A stretch of 64,000 nucleotides of DNA from Pollutibacter sp044353505 (GTDB lineage: Bacteria; Bacteroidota; Bacteroidia; Chitinophagales; Chitinophagaceae), in assembly GCA_044353505.1 (NCBI GenBank), contig JBILBU010000002.1, forward strand, positions 1 through 64,000, written 5' to 3'. The translations under genes and the position numbers were made by a program. This document shows positions 31,323-39,449 of this stretch, piece by piece. The stretch's first letter is position 1, and every line of letters starts with the position of its first letter. The notes below the pieces were generated by a model. The model saw only the letters and a list, made by a program, of their open reading frames with translations. It made no database searches and was not told where the DNA came from.

Positions 31323-32654
31323 TTAGCTTTTCCTGAAACTCCAGCGTATCATTTCTTTCCAGGTAACCTTTTTCCCGTACATCAAGATGCCTGTTCTATA
31401 GATTTTTCCTGCAAACCAGGTAGTGAATATAAATCCGATAACCAGGCTCAGCATGGAAGCGATCAACTGCCAGTAAGGCACAGTTGAGGGAACCCCAAAG
31501 GGAATTCTACCCATCATAATGATTGGAGAGGTGAACGGAATGATGCTGGTCCAAATGGCAAGCGGACTCCCCGGATTTCCCAGCACGGAGTTTAAGATGA
31601 CGAAAGAAAAAATAATGGGCATGGTAATTGGAATCATGAGGGCCTGTGCCTCTTGTGGATCCTCATTGATTACACTGCCAATTGCAGCGAATAGGGAAGC
31701 ATAAAATAAATATCCTCCAAGAAAATAAAATAAGAAGCAACTGATAATCAATAGCCAGTTTGCTCCTTCTATGAGTGTTGTCTTCGCCTCAAGGATTTTT
31801 AGGGCTGCGGGGTTGGCCCCTGCCATGTCTATCGTCTGCTGACCTTGCTGTATTGAATCCAATTGGCTGTAGGTCTCTGCTGGAATGAATAGTGTCAGTG
31901 AACTTGATATTGCAACCATCAAGATAATCCAAAGTAGAAGTTGTGTTAGACCGACCCCAGCTATACCAATGATCTTTCCCAGCATCAGTTCAAATGGCTT
32001 GCAGGAGGATACAATAACTTCTGCAATTCGATTTGTTTTTTCTTCAGCTACGCCCCGCATAACCATAGCTCCAAAAACAAACATGGTCATGTAAATCAAC
32101 AGGCCACTTCCAAAGCCTATGGCATAAGCAAGTCCGGTATTTGCCTCTTTTGATTGTCCCACTTCATCAGCAACCATGTTCTTCAGCTCCACATTTTTTT
32201 CTGATGCTTCCACAACGGAGTCGAGTGTTGATTTTTGAATACCTTTTTGCAGGAGAAGATTGTTCTCTAATGCCTTATTGAGCTGGTGTTCTATGTAATT
32301 GGATGACTCTAGGCCCAGTTGCTCAGAGGAGTATATTTCTGCTGTAAGTTTTCCATCTTCCATCAGTGGGTAAAGGATTCCATCGAATGCTTTGTTTTTG
32401 TAATTGATGCTATCTGCATCCTTGGTAAAGTCAAATACAACATTGCCTTTTTCGCTCTTTATGTGTTGTTCAAGAAAGCCTGGGTCATTGATGACGGCGA
32501 TGCGAATTTCTTGTTTCGAGCTATTGGCAAAATAAGCAGAGCCTGCAATGAATAGGATAAAAATTACTGGAATCAGAAATGTAGTAAGTAAGAAACGTTT
32601 GTTGCTCACCCTCGTGATATATTCCCGTTGTATAATAAGTCCAACTTTGTTCAT
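31323..32654 (-). CDS. ABC-2 type permease (NatB-like)
   Basis: From the ATG at 32654 (MNKVGLIIQREYITRV) this has 443 residues. A first membrane helix (LLTTFLIPVIFILFIAGS) is followed by an extracytoplasmic domain of about 150 residues, then five helices in the C-terminal half (GFGSGLLIYMTMFVFGAMV, GKIIGIAGVGLTQLLLWIIL and others). This layout is the NatB/ABC-2_3 type. An upstream extension of 34 codons is open but overlaps the preceding gene and is not used. It lies 22 bases behind its ATPase partner. Confidence 0.92.
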   Translation of the reverse strand: MNKVGLIIQREYITRVSNKRFLLTTFLIPVIFILFIAGSAYFANSSKQEIRIAVINDPGFLEQHIKSEKGNVVFDFTKDADSINYKNKAFDGILYPLMEDGKLTAEIYSSEQLGLESSNYIEHQLNKALENNLLLQKGIQKSTLDSVVEASEKNVELKNMVADEVGQSKEANTGLAYAIGFGSGLLIYMTMFVFGAMVMRGVAEEKTNRIAEVIVSSCKPFELMLGKIIGIAGVGLTQLLLWIILMVAISSSLTLFIPAETYSQLDSIQQGQQTIDMAGANPAALKILEAKTTLIEGANWLLIISCFLFYFLGGYLFYASLFAAIGSVINEDPQEAQALMIPITMPIIFSFVILNSVLGNPGSPLAIWTSIIPFTSPIIMMGRIPFGVPSTVPYWQLIASMLSLVIGFIFTTWFAGKIYRTGILMYGKKVTWKEMIRWSFRKS

Positions 32655-32676
32655 AATTGCGTGTTGTATGCTATCG

Positions 32677-33609
32677 TCATGAATTAAATTGTCTTGCTTC
32701 AGGGCTACCCTTGACAAGACGAATGAAAATATCGTTGAGGGAAGGCAGTACCTCATTGAAAGAGCGAATGGTCAGGTTTTTGTTGATGAAAAACTGTATC
32801 ACATCGTTATTTGAGAAGCCTTCATTAATGCGTATGCTCAGTGTATTTCCGTTAAGGTGTTTCACGTCAAATAGATGAATGGCAGTGTGTTCTGCGAGGA
32901 TGGGTTCATCAAACCGGACCTCAAAAATATTTTCCTTAAATTCTTGCTTAATCTTATCTACTGTGCCATCAAGTAGTTTTCCGCCTTTGTTTACCAGCAC
33001 GATGTGGTCGCAGATCTCCTCTACCTGTTCCATTCTGTGGGTGCTGAAGATGATGGTTGCGCCCTCTTTTGCAAGCCTGAATATTTCATCCTTGATGAGG
33101 TTTGCATTTACTGGGTCGAGTCCGCTGAAAGGCTCGTCCAATATAATGAGTTTAGGATTATGTGCTACAGTAGTAACGAACTGCAACTTCTGGCTCATGC
33201 CCTTGCTAAGGTCTTCTACATTCTTGTTCCACCAACTTTCCATTTGGAACTTGATGAACCAGGTTTTGATATTTTCTAGCGCTTCTTTTTTTGACAGCCC
33301 TTTTAATTGTGCCAGGTAAACTGCCTGTTCACCAATTTTCATTTTTTTGTAGAGTCCGCGTTCCTCTGGCATATAGCCAATGAGTTGGGTATCCCGCATT
33401 GGTTCAAATGGCTTACCATTTAGGGTGATCGCACCTTCATCAGGAAAAAAGATTCCGGTAATCATGCGCAGGAGGGTTGTTTTTCCTGCGCCATTGGGTC
33501 CGAGCAAGCCAAATACAGATCCTTGTTGAATGGAGAAGCTGATGTCGTCAACTGCTTTTTGTCCTGAGAAGTATTTTTTTAGGTTACTGACTTGAAGTAC
33601 GGTATTCAT
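32677..33609 (-). CDS. ABC transporter ATP-binding protein (NatA-like)
   Basis: This 310-residue ATPase has Walker A GLLGPNGAGKTTLLR, signature DLSKGMSQKLQ, Walker B LIILDEPFSGLDP and H-loop IFSTHRMEQVEE. A C-terminal domain of about 90 residues follows, as in ATPases paired with ABC-2 permeases. With the next gene it forms an exporter, perhaps for Na+ or drugs, as known for NatAB; the substrate is not defined here. Confidence 0.94.
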   Translation of the reverse strand: MNTVLQVSNLKKYFSGQKAVDDISFSIQQGSVFGLLGPNGAGKTTLLRMITGIFFPDEGAITLNGKPFEPMRDTQLIGYMPEERGLYKKMKIGEQAVYLAQLKGLSKKEALENIKTWFIKFQMESWWNKNVEDLSKGMSQKLQFVTTVAHNPKLIILDEPFSGLDPVNANLIKDEIFRLAKEGATIIFSTHRMEQVEEICDHIVLVNKGGKLLDGTVDKIKQEFKENIFEVRFDEPILAEHTAIHLFDVKHLNGNTLSIRINEGFSNNDVIQFFINKNLTIRSFNEVLPSLNDIFIRLVKGSPEARQFNS

Positions 33610-33706
33610 GGTTATGTTTCGTGCCTCTAAATTACGCTGAATTGTTGATTGGCGTCGGTTTCAGGCTTATTTTTTTATGATCAGCTGGACGTTAAAAACC
33701 CTATCA

Positions 33707-35302
33707 CTATGGCCTTGAAGCAATTGCTGCAGCCACCCGCTCTCCATCCATCCCTGCACTAACAATGCCTCCAGCATAGCCAGCACCTTCTGCGCAAGGG
33801 TAGAGGTTGCTGATTTGGGGATGTTGAAGTGTTTGGCCATCTCGGGGAATTCTGACGGCTGATGATGTTCTGCTTTCGGGGGCAATGATGATGGCTTCTT
33901 CGGTATAATAACCTTTCATCTTTTTGCCAAATGCTTTAAAGGCTTGTTGCAAGGAAGTGGAGATAAATTGGGGAAGAACATCCTTCATGTTCACCGAATT
34001 AACGCCCCTTAGGTATGAATTATCTGGTAGTGTAGCGGAAACCTTTCCATTTACGAAATCTGTCATGCGCTGAGCTGGGGCTACAAATTTTCCTCCGCCT
34101 GCCGCGTATGCTTTTTGTTCAACAGATTCCTGAAAGTGGTGAAAGAGCAGGGTGTCTTTTGTGGATGTTAAATGGCTTGGCGTTGTTGTCTTGAGATAAG
34201 CTTGGGCGTCTTCCATATTAACTTGGGCAACGATTCCGGAATTGGCAAAGGGGTTATTTCGTTTTGATGGGCTCCATCCATTTACCACCAATTCGTTCTG
34301 TGAGGTAGAGGCTGTTGCAATAATGCCTCCCGGGCACATGCAAAAAGAGAATACGCCTCGGCCATTGACTTGTTGCACCAGTTGATAGGCTGCAGGCGGT
34401 AGTAGGCTGTCGCGATGCTGTTCAAGTGGACAATGATATTGTATCGCATCGATGAGCGACTGTGGATGTTCTATCCGAACGCCAAGTGCAAAGGGTTTTG
34501 GCTCAATTAAGATTTTTTTTCTATCCAGCAACAGATAGATATCCTTGGCTGAGTGTCCAGTGGCAAGAATGTAATGTGTTGCTTCAAATGTGTTGCCTGA
34601 AGCACAGGTGATCTGTTTTATGCGGCCATCCTCAATCTTCAAATCTGTCATCTTCTCATTGAAATGAACTTCTCCTCCTGCCATCATGATGCGCTCTCTT
34701 ATGGCTTGAATGATTCCCGGAAGTTTATTTGTTCCAATATGCGGGTGGGCTGTGTATAGTATTTCTGGGGTAGCCCCAAATTGAACAAGGAGTTGTAGTA
34801 TTTTTTCAACGTTCCCTCTTTTGGTACTTCTGGTATACAGTTTACCGTCGCTATATGTGCCCGCACCACCCTCGCCGAAGCAGTAATTGCTTTCCTCATT
34901 TAAAATACCCTCTTTATTGAGTATGGCAAGATCTCGTCTTCTTTCCCGTACATCCTTACCTCTTTCAATAACAATTGGTTTGATTCCTTGTTGGATTAGT
35001 TCCAGTGCTGCAAATAGTCCAGCAGGACCTGCGCCAATAATTACTGTTTTTTTTGTGGACGCATGTACATCAGGAAATCTAAACTCGTTGGGAAGGGTGG
35101 GATGGAAGGGCTCATCAATGAATGCATTTACCTTGAGGTTAATCAACACATTTCTCTTCCTGGCATCAATGGATTTTTTGATGAACTGAAAGCCAGTAAT
35201 TTTTTCTTGGCTTAGGCCTAGTTGATTTGCAATTTCACTGATGATGGCAGCAGATTGAGCTGCATCTTTTGGTGAAAGCTGCAAAAGTACCTGTTGCTGC
35301 AT
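33707..35302 (-). CDS. FAD-dependent dehydrogenase (COG2509 type)
   Basis: This 531-residue flavoprotein has an N-terminal ferredoxin-like segment of about 80 residues, then the FAD-binding motif VIIGAGPAGLFAALELIQQG. The group hallmarks are ERGKDVRERRRDLA, NYCFGEGGAGTYSDGKLYTR and SFCMCPGGIIATAS; the C-terminus has the second FAD segment LYPCAEGAGYAGGIVSAGMDG. Enzymes of this group are predicted oxidoreductases of unknown substrate. It follows the DUF3127 gene by 12 bases, so the two are probably co-transcribed. Confidence 0.92.
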   Translation of the reverse strand: MQQQVLLQLSPKDAAQSAAIISEIANQLGLSQEKITGFQFIKKSIDARKRNVLINLKVNAFIDEPFHPTLPNEFRFPDVHASTKKTVIIGAGPAGLFAALELIQQGIKPIVIERGKDVRERRRDLAILNKEGILNEESNYCFGEGGAGTYSDGKLYTRSTKRGNVEKILQLLVQFGATPEILYTAHPHIGTNKLPGIIQAIRERIMMAGGEVHFNEKMTDLKIEDGRIKQITCASGNTFEATHYILATGHSAKDIYLLLDRKKILIEPKPFALGVRIEHPQSLIDAIQYHCPLEQHRDSLLPPAAYQLVQQVNGRGVFSFCMCPGGIIATASTSQNELVVNGWSPSKRNNPFANSGIVAQVNMEDAQAYLKTTTPSHLTSTKDTLLFHHFQESVEQKAYAAGGGKFVAPAQRMTDFVNGKVSATLPDNSYLRGVNSVNMKDVLPQFISTSLQQAFKAFGKKMKGYYTEEAIIIAPESRTSSAVRIPRDGQTLQHPQISNLYPCAEGAGYAGGIVSAGMDGERVAAAIASRP

Positions 35303-35314
35303 TGAGGGCTGTGG

Positions 35315-35701
35315 TTAGAATGGTAGGTCGTCTGAAATGCCATGCTGGCTTTCAGGGTCTGGGGAGAAGGCAGGAGGTGCTTCAATTGATCCACCACCTG
35401 AGGAGCCCATGCTCATTTGCTCGATTCTCCAGGCGTCTAGGTTGGTGATGTAATTAACTTGTCCGTTTTTCTCCCAACGGGAACCTTTCATATTGAAATG
35501 GACTTTCACCGTATCCCCGACGTTAAAGCGATCGAGTATGCTGGTCCTGTCTTGCACGGTTTGAAACTTAATGAAATTGGTTATGGTACGGCCATTAATA
35601 TCTTCGTTGGTTTCAACCACAAATTCTCTTGTTTTGAACGTGGCGCTTCTCTGAATTGTTTCGAATTTTGCAACGATTTTGCCTGTAAGATCGAATCCCA
35701 T
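35315..35701 (-). CDS. DUF3127 OB-fold-like protein with SSB-type tail
   Basis: This 128-residue protein matches DUF3127, a Bacteroidota family: LTGKIVAKFETIQRSATFKT, REFVVETNE and FNVGDTVKVHFNMKGSRWEK, then LDAWRIEQ. The pattern is an OB-like barrel of about 95 residues, then a Gly/Ser/Pro linker, ending in HGISDDLPF. Such an acidic tip closed by Pro-Phe is the hallmark of the SSB C-terminus, which recruits replication and repair proteins. A nucleic-acid role is likely but not shown. Confidence 0.9.
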   Translation of the reverse strand: MGFDLTGKIVAKFETIQRSATFKTREFVVETNEDINGRTITNFIKFQTVQDRTSILDRFNVGDTVKVHFNMKGSRWEKNGQVNYITNLDAWRIEQMSMGSSGGGSIEAPPAFSPDPESQHGISDDLPF

Positions 35702-36407
35702 GGTTATTTACTGTTTGAACGAAGTTATTATTTAATTGGTGGATTGAAAATTGTTTTCTGAATTCTGGGGATGCCCATCTCAAAGGGGCTGGTTTCCAGA
35801 TTTTTGCTTCTTTCTAAAGGTTGGAATTGGACTCGATCAGTCTGTCATGCTGTTATTTCCTTCGCTTTTGCTGATATCAGGCAGGTTTCTTCTGTTTAAA
35901 TTTGTTCTAATTTCTAGCCAAAAAAACCTAACTTGTTTAGGCTGTTCATCTTCAAAGGAAGGTTAATGGTTCATAACAGTCAGTCATTGAATGCTTTGTC
36001 TTTTTTCTTCAAAGTTTACTAGGGGATTTCACCAAATCTATCCGTTTGAATTGGATATTGGCAAGGCAGCCTGAAGGGCATATGCATAACGATTTTTTTG
36101 ATACTATTGGCGGAAATTGAAGGAAAAAAAATTCCAATTGTTAGTTTAAAATATTGTGGAATAAAAAATTTTTTTATTTAAAAACTGAATATATATTCGC
36201 CGTCTGTCCTGCTGTCGCGACAAAAACCTTCTCTGTGGAGAAATCAATTTTTTTAGCGATCTGCCTAAGTGCAAAGACCTCAAATGAAAATAACTGACTT
36301 GTGTGGATTAGCTGGTGTGAAATGACAGAGTTGCAACGGATGGTTCAGCCTTTTTGTGAAGAGTGAAATTTATCCTAAACCTTAACTTTTAAATTGCTTA
36401 ACAACTG
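35702..36407. other. 706 bp region upstream of dnaA, possible origin or control region
   Basis: No gene is seen. An A/T-rich stretch lies at about 36121-36195. Four sites are close to the DnaA box TTATCCACA or its complement: TGTGGAATA (36155-36163), TGTGGAGAA (36234-36242), TGTGGATTA (36302-36310) and TTATCCTAA (36370-36378). Each differs from the consensus by one to three bases, and none is perfect. A TAAATTTG box is at 35897-35904. A hairpin CCTAA/TTAGG at 35928-35942 is followed by seven T on the minus strand. The region may be an origin, the dnaA self-control region, or neither. Confidence 0.4.
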
Positions 36408-37841
36408 ATGGAGAAGCCCTTTGATAAAGTATGGAGCAATTGTTTAGCAATTATTAAAGACATCGTGGAATGGCAACATTTCAAAACCTGGTTTGAGCCA
36501 ATCAAGCCAGTGGGCATCAAAGACAACGTGCTAACGATTCAAGTCCCGAGTCAATTTTTTTACGAGTATATCGAAGAGCATTATGTTAACCTCTTGGCCA
36601 AGACTTTAAAAAGGGAGCTTGGAAAAGAGGCCCGTTTGGAGTACAGGATTATGGTCGATAGTGGTAATGGTAAATCAAAGCCATTGACAATGGACATCAG
36701 TGGTCAGTCTTTCAAGAGTTTCTCAAACAATGAGATGGACTTTCCTCTTGTTGTCAATAACCACGTTAAGAACCCCTTTGTTATACCTGGCTTGAAAAAA
36801 ATGCAAATCGATTCTCAGTTGAATGCGATTCATACATTTGATGCTTTTGTGGAAGGGGATTGCAACAGGGTAGCTCGCAGGGCTGGTAAAACAGTTGCGG
36901 AAAAGCCAGGTGCTACTTCCTTCAATCCGTTGGTGGTGTATGGTGGTGTTGGCTTGGGTAAGACACATTTGGTACAGGCCATTGGAAACGAAGTAAAAAG
37001 ACTTCATCCGAATAAGGTTGTATTGTATGTTAGTTCAGAAAAATTCATCAATCAGTTCCAGGATCACAGCAGGAATGGTGCAATAAATGATTTTATACAT
37101 TTTTATCAGTTGATTGATGTGTTGATTTTGGATGATGTTCAGTTCTTCAACCGGGCTGAGAAAACCCAGGATGCATTTTTTGCAATCTTTAACCATCTTC
37201 ATCAATCTGGCAAGCAGCTCATTTTGAGCTCCGACAAGCCGCCAAAGGATCTTGAAGGATTGCAAGAGCGTTTGTTGAGCAGGTTCAGGTGGGGTTTAAG
37301 TGCCGATCTTCAGGTACCTGATTATGATACAAGGGTGGAGATTTTGGAGAAGAAGATGAAGAACAACGGGCTGGATTTACCTAAAGAGGTAGTAAAATAT
37401 ATTGCTTACAATATTCAGAATAACGTGAGAGAGTTGGAAGGTGCGTTGATTTCACTCTTGGCACAGTCTTCATTGAATAAGAGAGAGATTGATCTTGATT
37501 TAGCCAAGAAGGTGCTCAGGAATTTCATCAAAACTTCATCCAAAGAGATTACCATTGATACGATCCAGAAAATGGTGTGTGAGTTTTTTGATCTTCCTTA
37601 CGAGAGGTTATTGCAAAAGACCCGTAAGCGTGAGATTGTTCAGGCCCGTCAGATTACCATGTATTTATCTAAGATTTTCACTAAAAACTCTCTAAAGACG
37701 ATTGGGGAGCATTTTGGAGGAAGAGACCATACCACTGTCATCCATTCTTGTCAGACTGTAAAGGATCTTATGGATACCGATAACATGTTCCGGGAGAGTG
37801 TTATGGAGTTGCAGCAGAAGGTACAGCTGGCTGCGATGTAA
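36408..37841 (+). CDS. dnaA: Chromosomal replication initiator DnaA
   Basis: DnaA binds DnaA boxes and opens the origin. The 477 residues contain domain I (1-85, VWSNCLAIIKDIVEWQHFKTW), a short linker, and the AAA+ domain. Walker A is VVYGGVGLGKTHLVQA, Walker B is LILDDVQFF, sensor I is LILSSDKPP and sensor II is NNVRELEGALI. The C-terminal DNA-binding domain has FGGRDHTTVIHSC, the DnaA signature. All motifs look intact. dnaN and recF, often next to dnaA, are not here; the Bacteroidota often have dnaA apart from them. Confidence 0.98.
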   Translation: MEKPFDKVWSNCLAIIKDIVEWQHFKTWFEPIKPVGIKDNVLTIQVPSQFFYEYIEEHYVNLLAKTLKRELGKEARLEYRIMVDSGNGKSKPLTMDISGQSFKSFSNNEMDFPLVVNNHVKNPFVIPGLKKMQIDSQLNAIHTFDAFVEGDCNRVARRAGKTVAEKPGATSFNPLVVYGGVGLGKTHLVQAIGNEVKRLHPNKVVLYVSSEKFINQFQDHSRNGAINDFIHFYQLIDVLILDDVQFFNRAEKTQDAFFAIFNHLHQSGKQLILSSDKPPKDLEGLQERLLSRFRWGLSADLQVPDYDTRVEILEKKMKNNGLDLPKEVVKYIAYNIQNNVRELEGALISLLAQSSLNKREIDLDLAKKVLRNFIKTSSKEITIDTIQKMVCEFFDLPYERLLQKTRKREIVQARQITMYLSKIFTKNSLKTIGEHFGGRDHTTVIHSCQTVKDLMDTDNMFRESVMELQQKVQLAAM

Positions 37842-37868
37842 TTACTTTCATCTTACTTGTATAAATCT

Positions 37869-37899
37869 TTTGGGGATTGCGGAGTCTTTTGTAAATTTG
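37869..37899 (+). promoter_or_regulatory. Full promoter for tRNA-Ser
   Basis: TTTG (37869-37872), 19 bases, TAAATTTG (37892-37899): both elements fit the Bacteroidota housekeeping consensus and have the preferred spacing. The tRNA begins 28 bases after the box, so a short 5' leader would be removed. Confidence 0.88.
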
Positions 37900-37926
37900 C
37901 CCTCCTTGAAACATAGGACCTTGGAA

Positions 37927-38015
37927 GGTGGGGTGGATGAGTGGCTGAAATCAGTAGTTTGCTAAACTGCCGTACGGGTTAAACTGTACCGCGGGTTCGA
38001 ATCCCGCCCCCACCG
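37927..38015 (+). tRNA. tRNA-Ser (anticodon GCT)
   Basis: This is an 89-nt type II tRNA. The acceptor stem GGTGGGG pairs with CCCCACC, followed by discriminator G. The anticodon stem GTAGT/ACTGC encloses loop TTGCTAA, so the anticodon is GCT. A long variable arm (CGTACGGGTTAAACTGTACCG) and a T-arm (GGGTTCGAATCCC) follow. CCA is not encoded. Confidence 0.97.
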
Positions 38016-38032
38016 CAGTTTGAAAGTTAGTT

Positions 38033-38165
38033 CGGGAAGTAGTCCCGCAGATGCGGGACACCTGGTAAAGAAAGTTCGGGAAGTAGTCCCGCAGATGCGG
38101 GACACCTGGTAAAGAAAGTTCGGGAAGTAGTCTCTCCTTAGGCGAGACACCTGGTAAAGAAAGTT
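38033..38165 (+). repeat. Three tandem units copying the 5' part of tRNA-Pro
   Basis: Units lie at 38033-38076, 38077-38120 and 38121-38165. Each begins CGGGAAGTAG, identical to the first ten bases of the tRNA-Pro that follows. Each then carries a hairpin (TCCCGC-AGAT-GCGGGA in units 1 and 2; a different one with TCTC/GAGA in unit 3) in place of the D-arm. Each continues with CACCTGG, identical to the 5' side of the anticodon stem, and ends in TAAAGAAAGTT. The 3' half of a tRNA is missing, so the units are not functional tRNAs. They lie between tRNA-Ser and tRNA-Pro and are probably transcribed with them. Confidence 0.9.
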
Positions 38166-38239
38166 CGGGAAGTAGCGCAGGCCGGTAGCGCACCTGGTTT
38201 GGGACCAGGGGGTCGCAGGTTCGAATCCTGTCTTCCCGA
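38166..38239 (+). tRNA. tRNA-Pro (anticodon TGG)
   Basis: This is a 74-nt tRNA. The acceptor stem CGGGAAG pairs with CTTCCCG, followed by discriminator A. The D-arm is GCGCAGGCCGGTAGCGC. The anticodon stem CCTGG/CCAGG encloses loop TTTGGGA, so the anticodon is TGG, and the T-arm has GCAGGTTCGAATCCTG. CCA is not encoded. Its 5' end is the apparent source of the three tandem units upstream. Confidence 0.97.
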
Positions 38240-38250
38240 CAACACAAATT

Positions 38251-38277
38251 AGCCTTGGCGATAGCCAGGGCTTTTTT
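38251..38277 (+). terminator. Intrinsic terminator after tRNA-Pro
   Basis: AGCCTTGGC, loop GATA, GCCAGGGCT form a 9 bp stem with one G-U pair, followed directly by a T run. It ends the tRNA-Ser/tRNA-Pro transcript. Confidence 0.85.
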
Positions 38278-38318
38278 GCGCGCGAGCGTTACATGCTCGC
38301 TTGAAAAAGTGAGCGCGC

Positions 38319-38352
38319 AAAAAAGCCAAAGAAGGCGAAGCCTTCAAGGCTA
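38319..38352 (-). terminator. Opposed terminator on the minus strand
   Basis: On the minus strand AGCC...GAAGGC, loop TTC, GCCTTC...GGCT is followed by six T. It would stop leftward transcription toward the tRNA genes, but no leftward gene is seen next to it. It is the right half of the palindromic element. Confidence 0.55.
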
Positions 38353-38440
38353 ATTTGTATTAGCCACCCACTCAAGGATGGCCGAAGGCAATCCTGTCTT
38401 CTTTATTTGTATCTTCAACTCATAATAAAACCATTGGATC

Positions 38441-39421
38441 TTGCATACTCGTCGCCACTTCTTACGAACTGCCATTCAGTCTGGAATCGTTATCAGCATT
38501 CCTGAGAAAGCTGTTCATGCAATCAAACAATTGAAGGGGTTGGTTAAAGTTGGAGTTATCACCGATCTCCATCAGGATATCATGCATGATGGTCCTGTAA
38601 GGATGAAGGCCTTTCTGGATAAGATGAAAACACAGAGGCCTGACGCGCTGCTTCAAATGGGCGATTTCGCCTATCCTGGAGATAAGAACAAAGAGGTGAT
38701 TGATCTGTTCAATAGCGCGCATCAACTTCGAATGCATGTCATAGGAAATCATGATACTGATGACGGGTATACAAGTGAGCAATGTGTTCAATATTGGGGG
38801 ATGCCATCAAGGTATTATGCTCAAGTGTTTAGCGGAATTTGTTTTATAGTTCTTGATGCTAATGATAAAGGCTCACCAATATATAAGAGCGGATATCCTT
38901 CCTATATCAATAAGGATCAAGTTGATTGGCTTCGCAGCAAACTTGAAGAAGTTGATGCGCCTGTAGTAATCATATCACACCAGCCATTAGCTGGTGTTTC
39001 TGCAGTTGACAATGCAACAGAGATACAACAATTGTTGAGTAGGCACAGTGATAAAATACTGTTGGCTTTAAATGGGCACACGCATCTCAACGCAGCCTTC
39101 GAAATCAATGGCATCAACTACGTGCATATTAATTCAGCCTCTTATTTTTGGGTTGGAGGTAATTATATTCATGATAGCTATCCGAAAGAAATGATCAAAG
39201 ATCATGAGTGGATAGCATACACTTGTCCATATAAGGATGCATTATTTTCAATGCTAACTATTGATCCTATAAAGCTTACTGTAGCGATTGAAGGCACTTC
39301 TAGTAAATGGGTGGGTAAGTCGCCTGAAGAGCTTGGTTATGATGGACTGAATTCAATCGGCTCCGATGTTGCCATAGCCCCAGTGATTTCTAATCGAACA
39401 TATAAAAAGCCCGTCGCTTGA
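38441..39421 (+). CDS. Exported calcineurin-type metallophosphoesterase
   Basis: This 326-residue protein starts at TTG (38441); an in-frame stop lies 15 bases upstream and no ATG is available. A twin-arginine-like motif (TRRHFLRTA) sits right at the N-terminus. The metal ligands are all visible: TDLHQD, QMGDFAYPGD, GNHDTDD, ISHQPL and NGHTHLN. It is a two-metal phosphoesterase, likely periplasmic via the Tat system, whose TatA is encoded at 11290. The specific substrate is unknown. Confidence 0.88.
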   Translation: MHTRRHFLRTAIQSGIVISIPEKAVHAIKQLKGLVKVGVITDLHQDIMHDGPVRMKAFLDKMKTQRPDALLQMGDFAYPGDKNKEVIDLFNSAHQLRMHVIGNHDTDDGYTSEQCVQYWGMPSRYYAQVFSGICFIVLDANDKGSPIYKSGYPSYINKDQVDWLRSKLEEVDAPVVIISHQPLAGVSAVDNATEIQQLLSRHSDKILLALNGHTHLNAAFEINGINYVHINSASYFWVGGNYIHDSYPKEMIKDHEWIAYTCPYKDALFSMLTIDPIKLTVAIEGTSSKWVGKSPEELGYDGLNSIGSDVAIAPVISNRTYKKPVA

Positions 39422-39449
39422 AAATATTTCTGAACAACACAGCGCGGTT

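Larger units (their letters stand above)
38244..38358. repeat. Nested palindromic element with cloverleaf potential
   Basis: A 14 bp perfect outer stem (38244-38257 with 38345-38358) encloses three hairpin arms. The first is TGGC-GATA-GCCA at 38256-38267, sharing two bases with the outer stem. The second is a 15 bp arm (GGCTTTTTTGCGCGC, 38269-38283 with 38313-38327), itself with an inner GCGAGC/GCTCGC pair. The third is GAAGGC-GAA-GCCTTC at 38331-38345. The element lies between tRNA-Pro and the phosphoesterase gene. Its two halves look like two head-to-head terminators. Confidence 0.8.

Noticed and set aside
33667..33885. A 72-codon minus-strand frame at the end of the flavoprotein gene
   Set aside because: It is a shifted-frame shadow of the flavoprotein C-terminus.
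35751..35966. A 71-codon frame upstream of dnaA
   Set aside because: The composition is biased to Phe, Leu and Ser as in untranslated A/T-rich DNA, with no family similarity and no promoter.
38033..38165. CRISPR array
   Set aside because: The three repeats have no unique spacers between them and match the adjacent tRNA-Pro; no cas genes are present.
37951..38247. A 98-codon frame on the minus strand across the tRNA-Ser/tRNA-Pro locus
   Set aside because: It is a translation of the tRNA genes and the tandem units; the repeated LPELSLPGV-type peptides come from the 44 bp units. It has no independent coding support.
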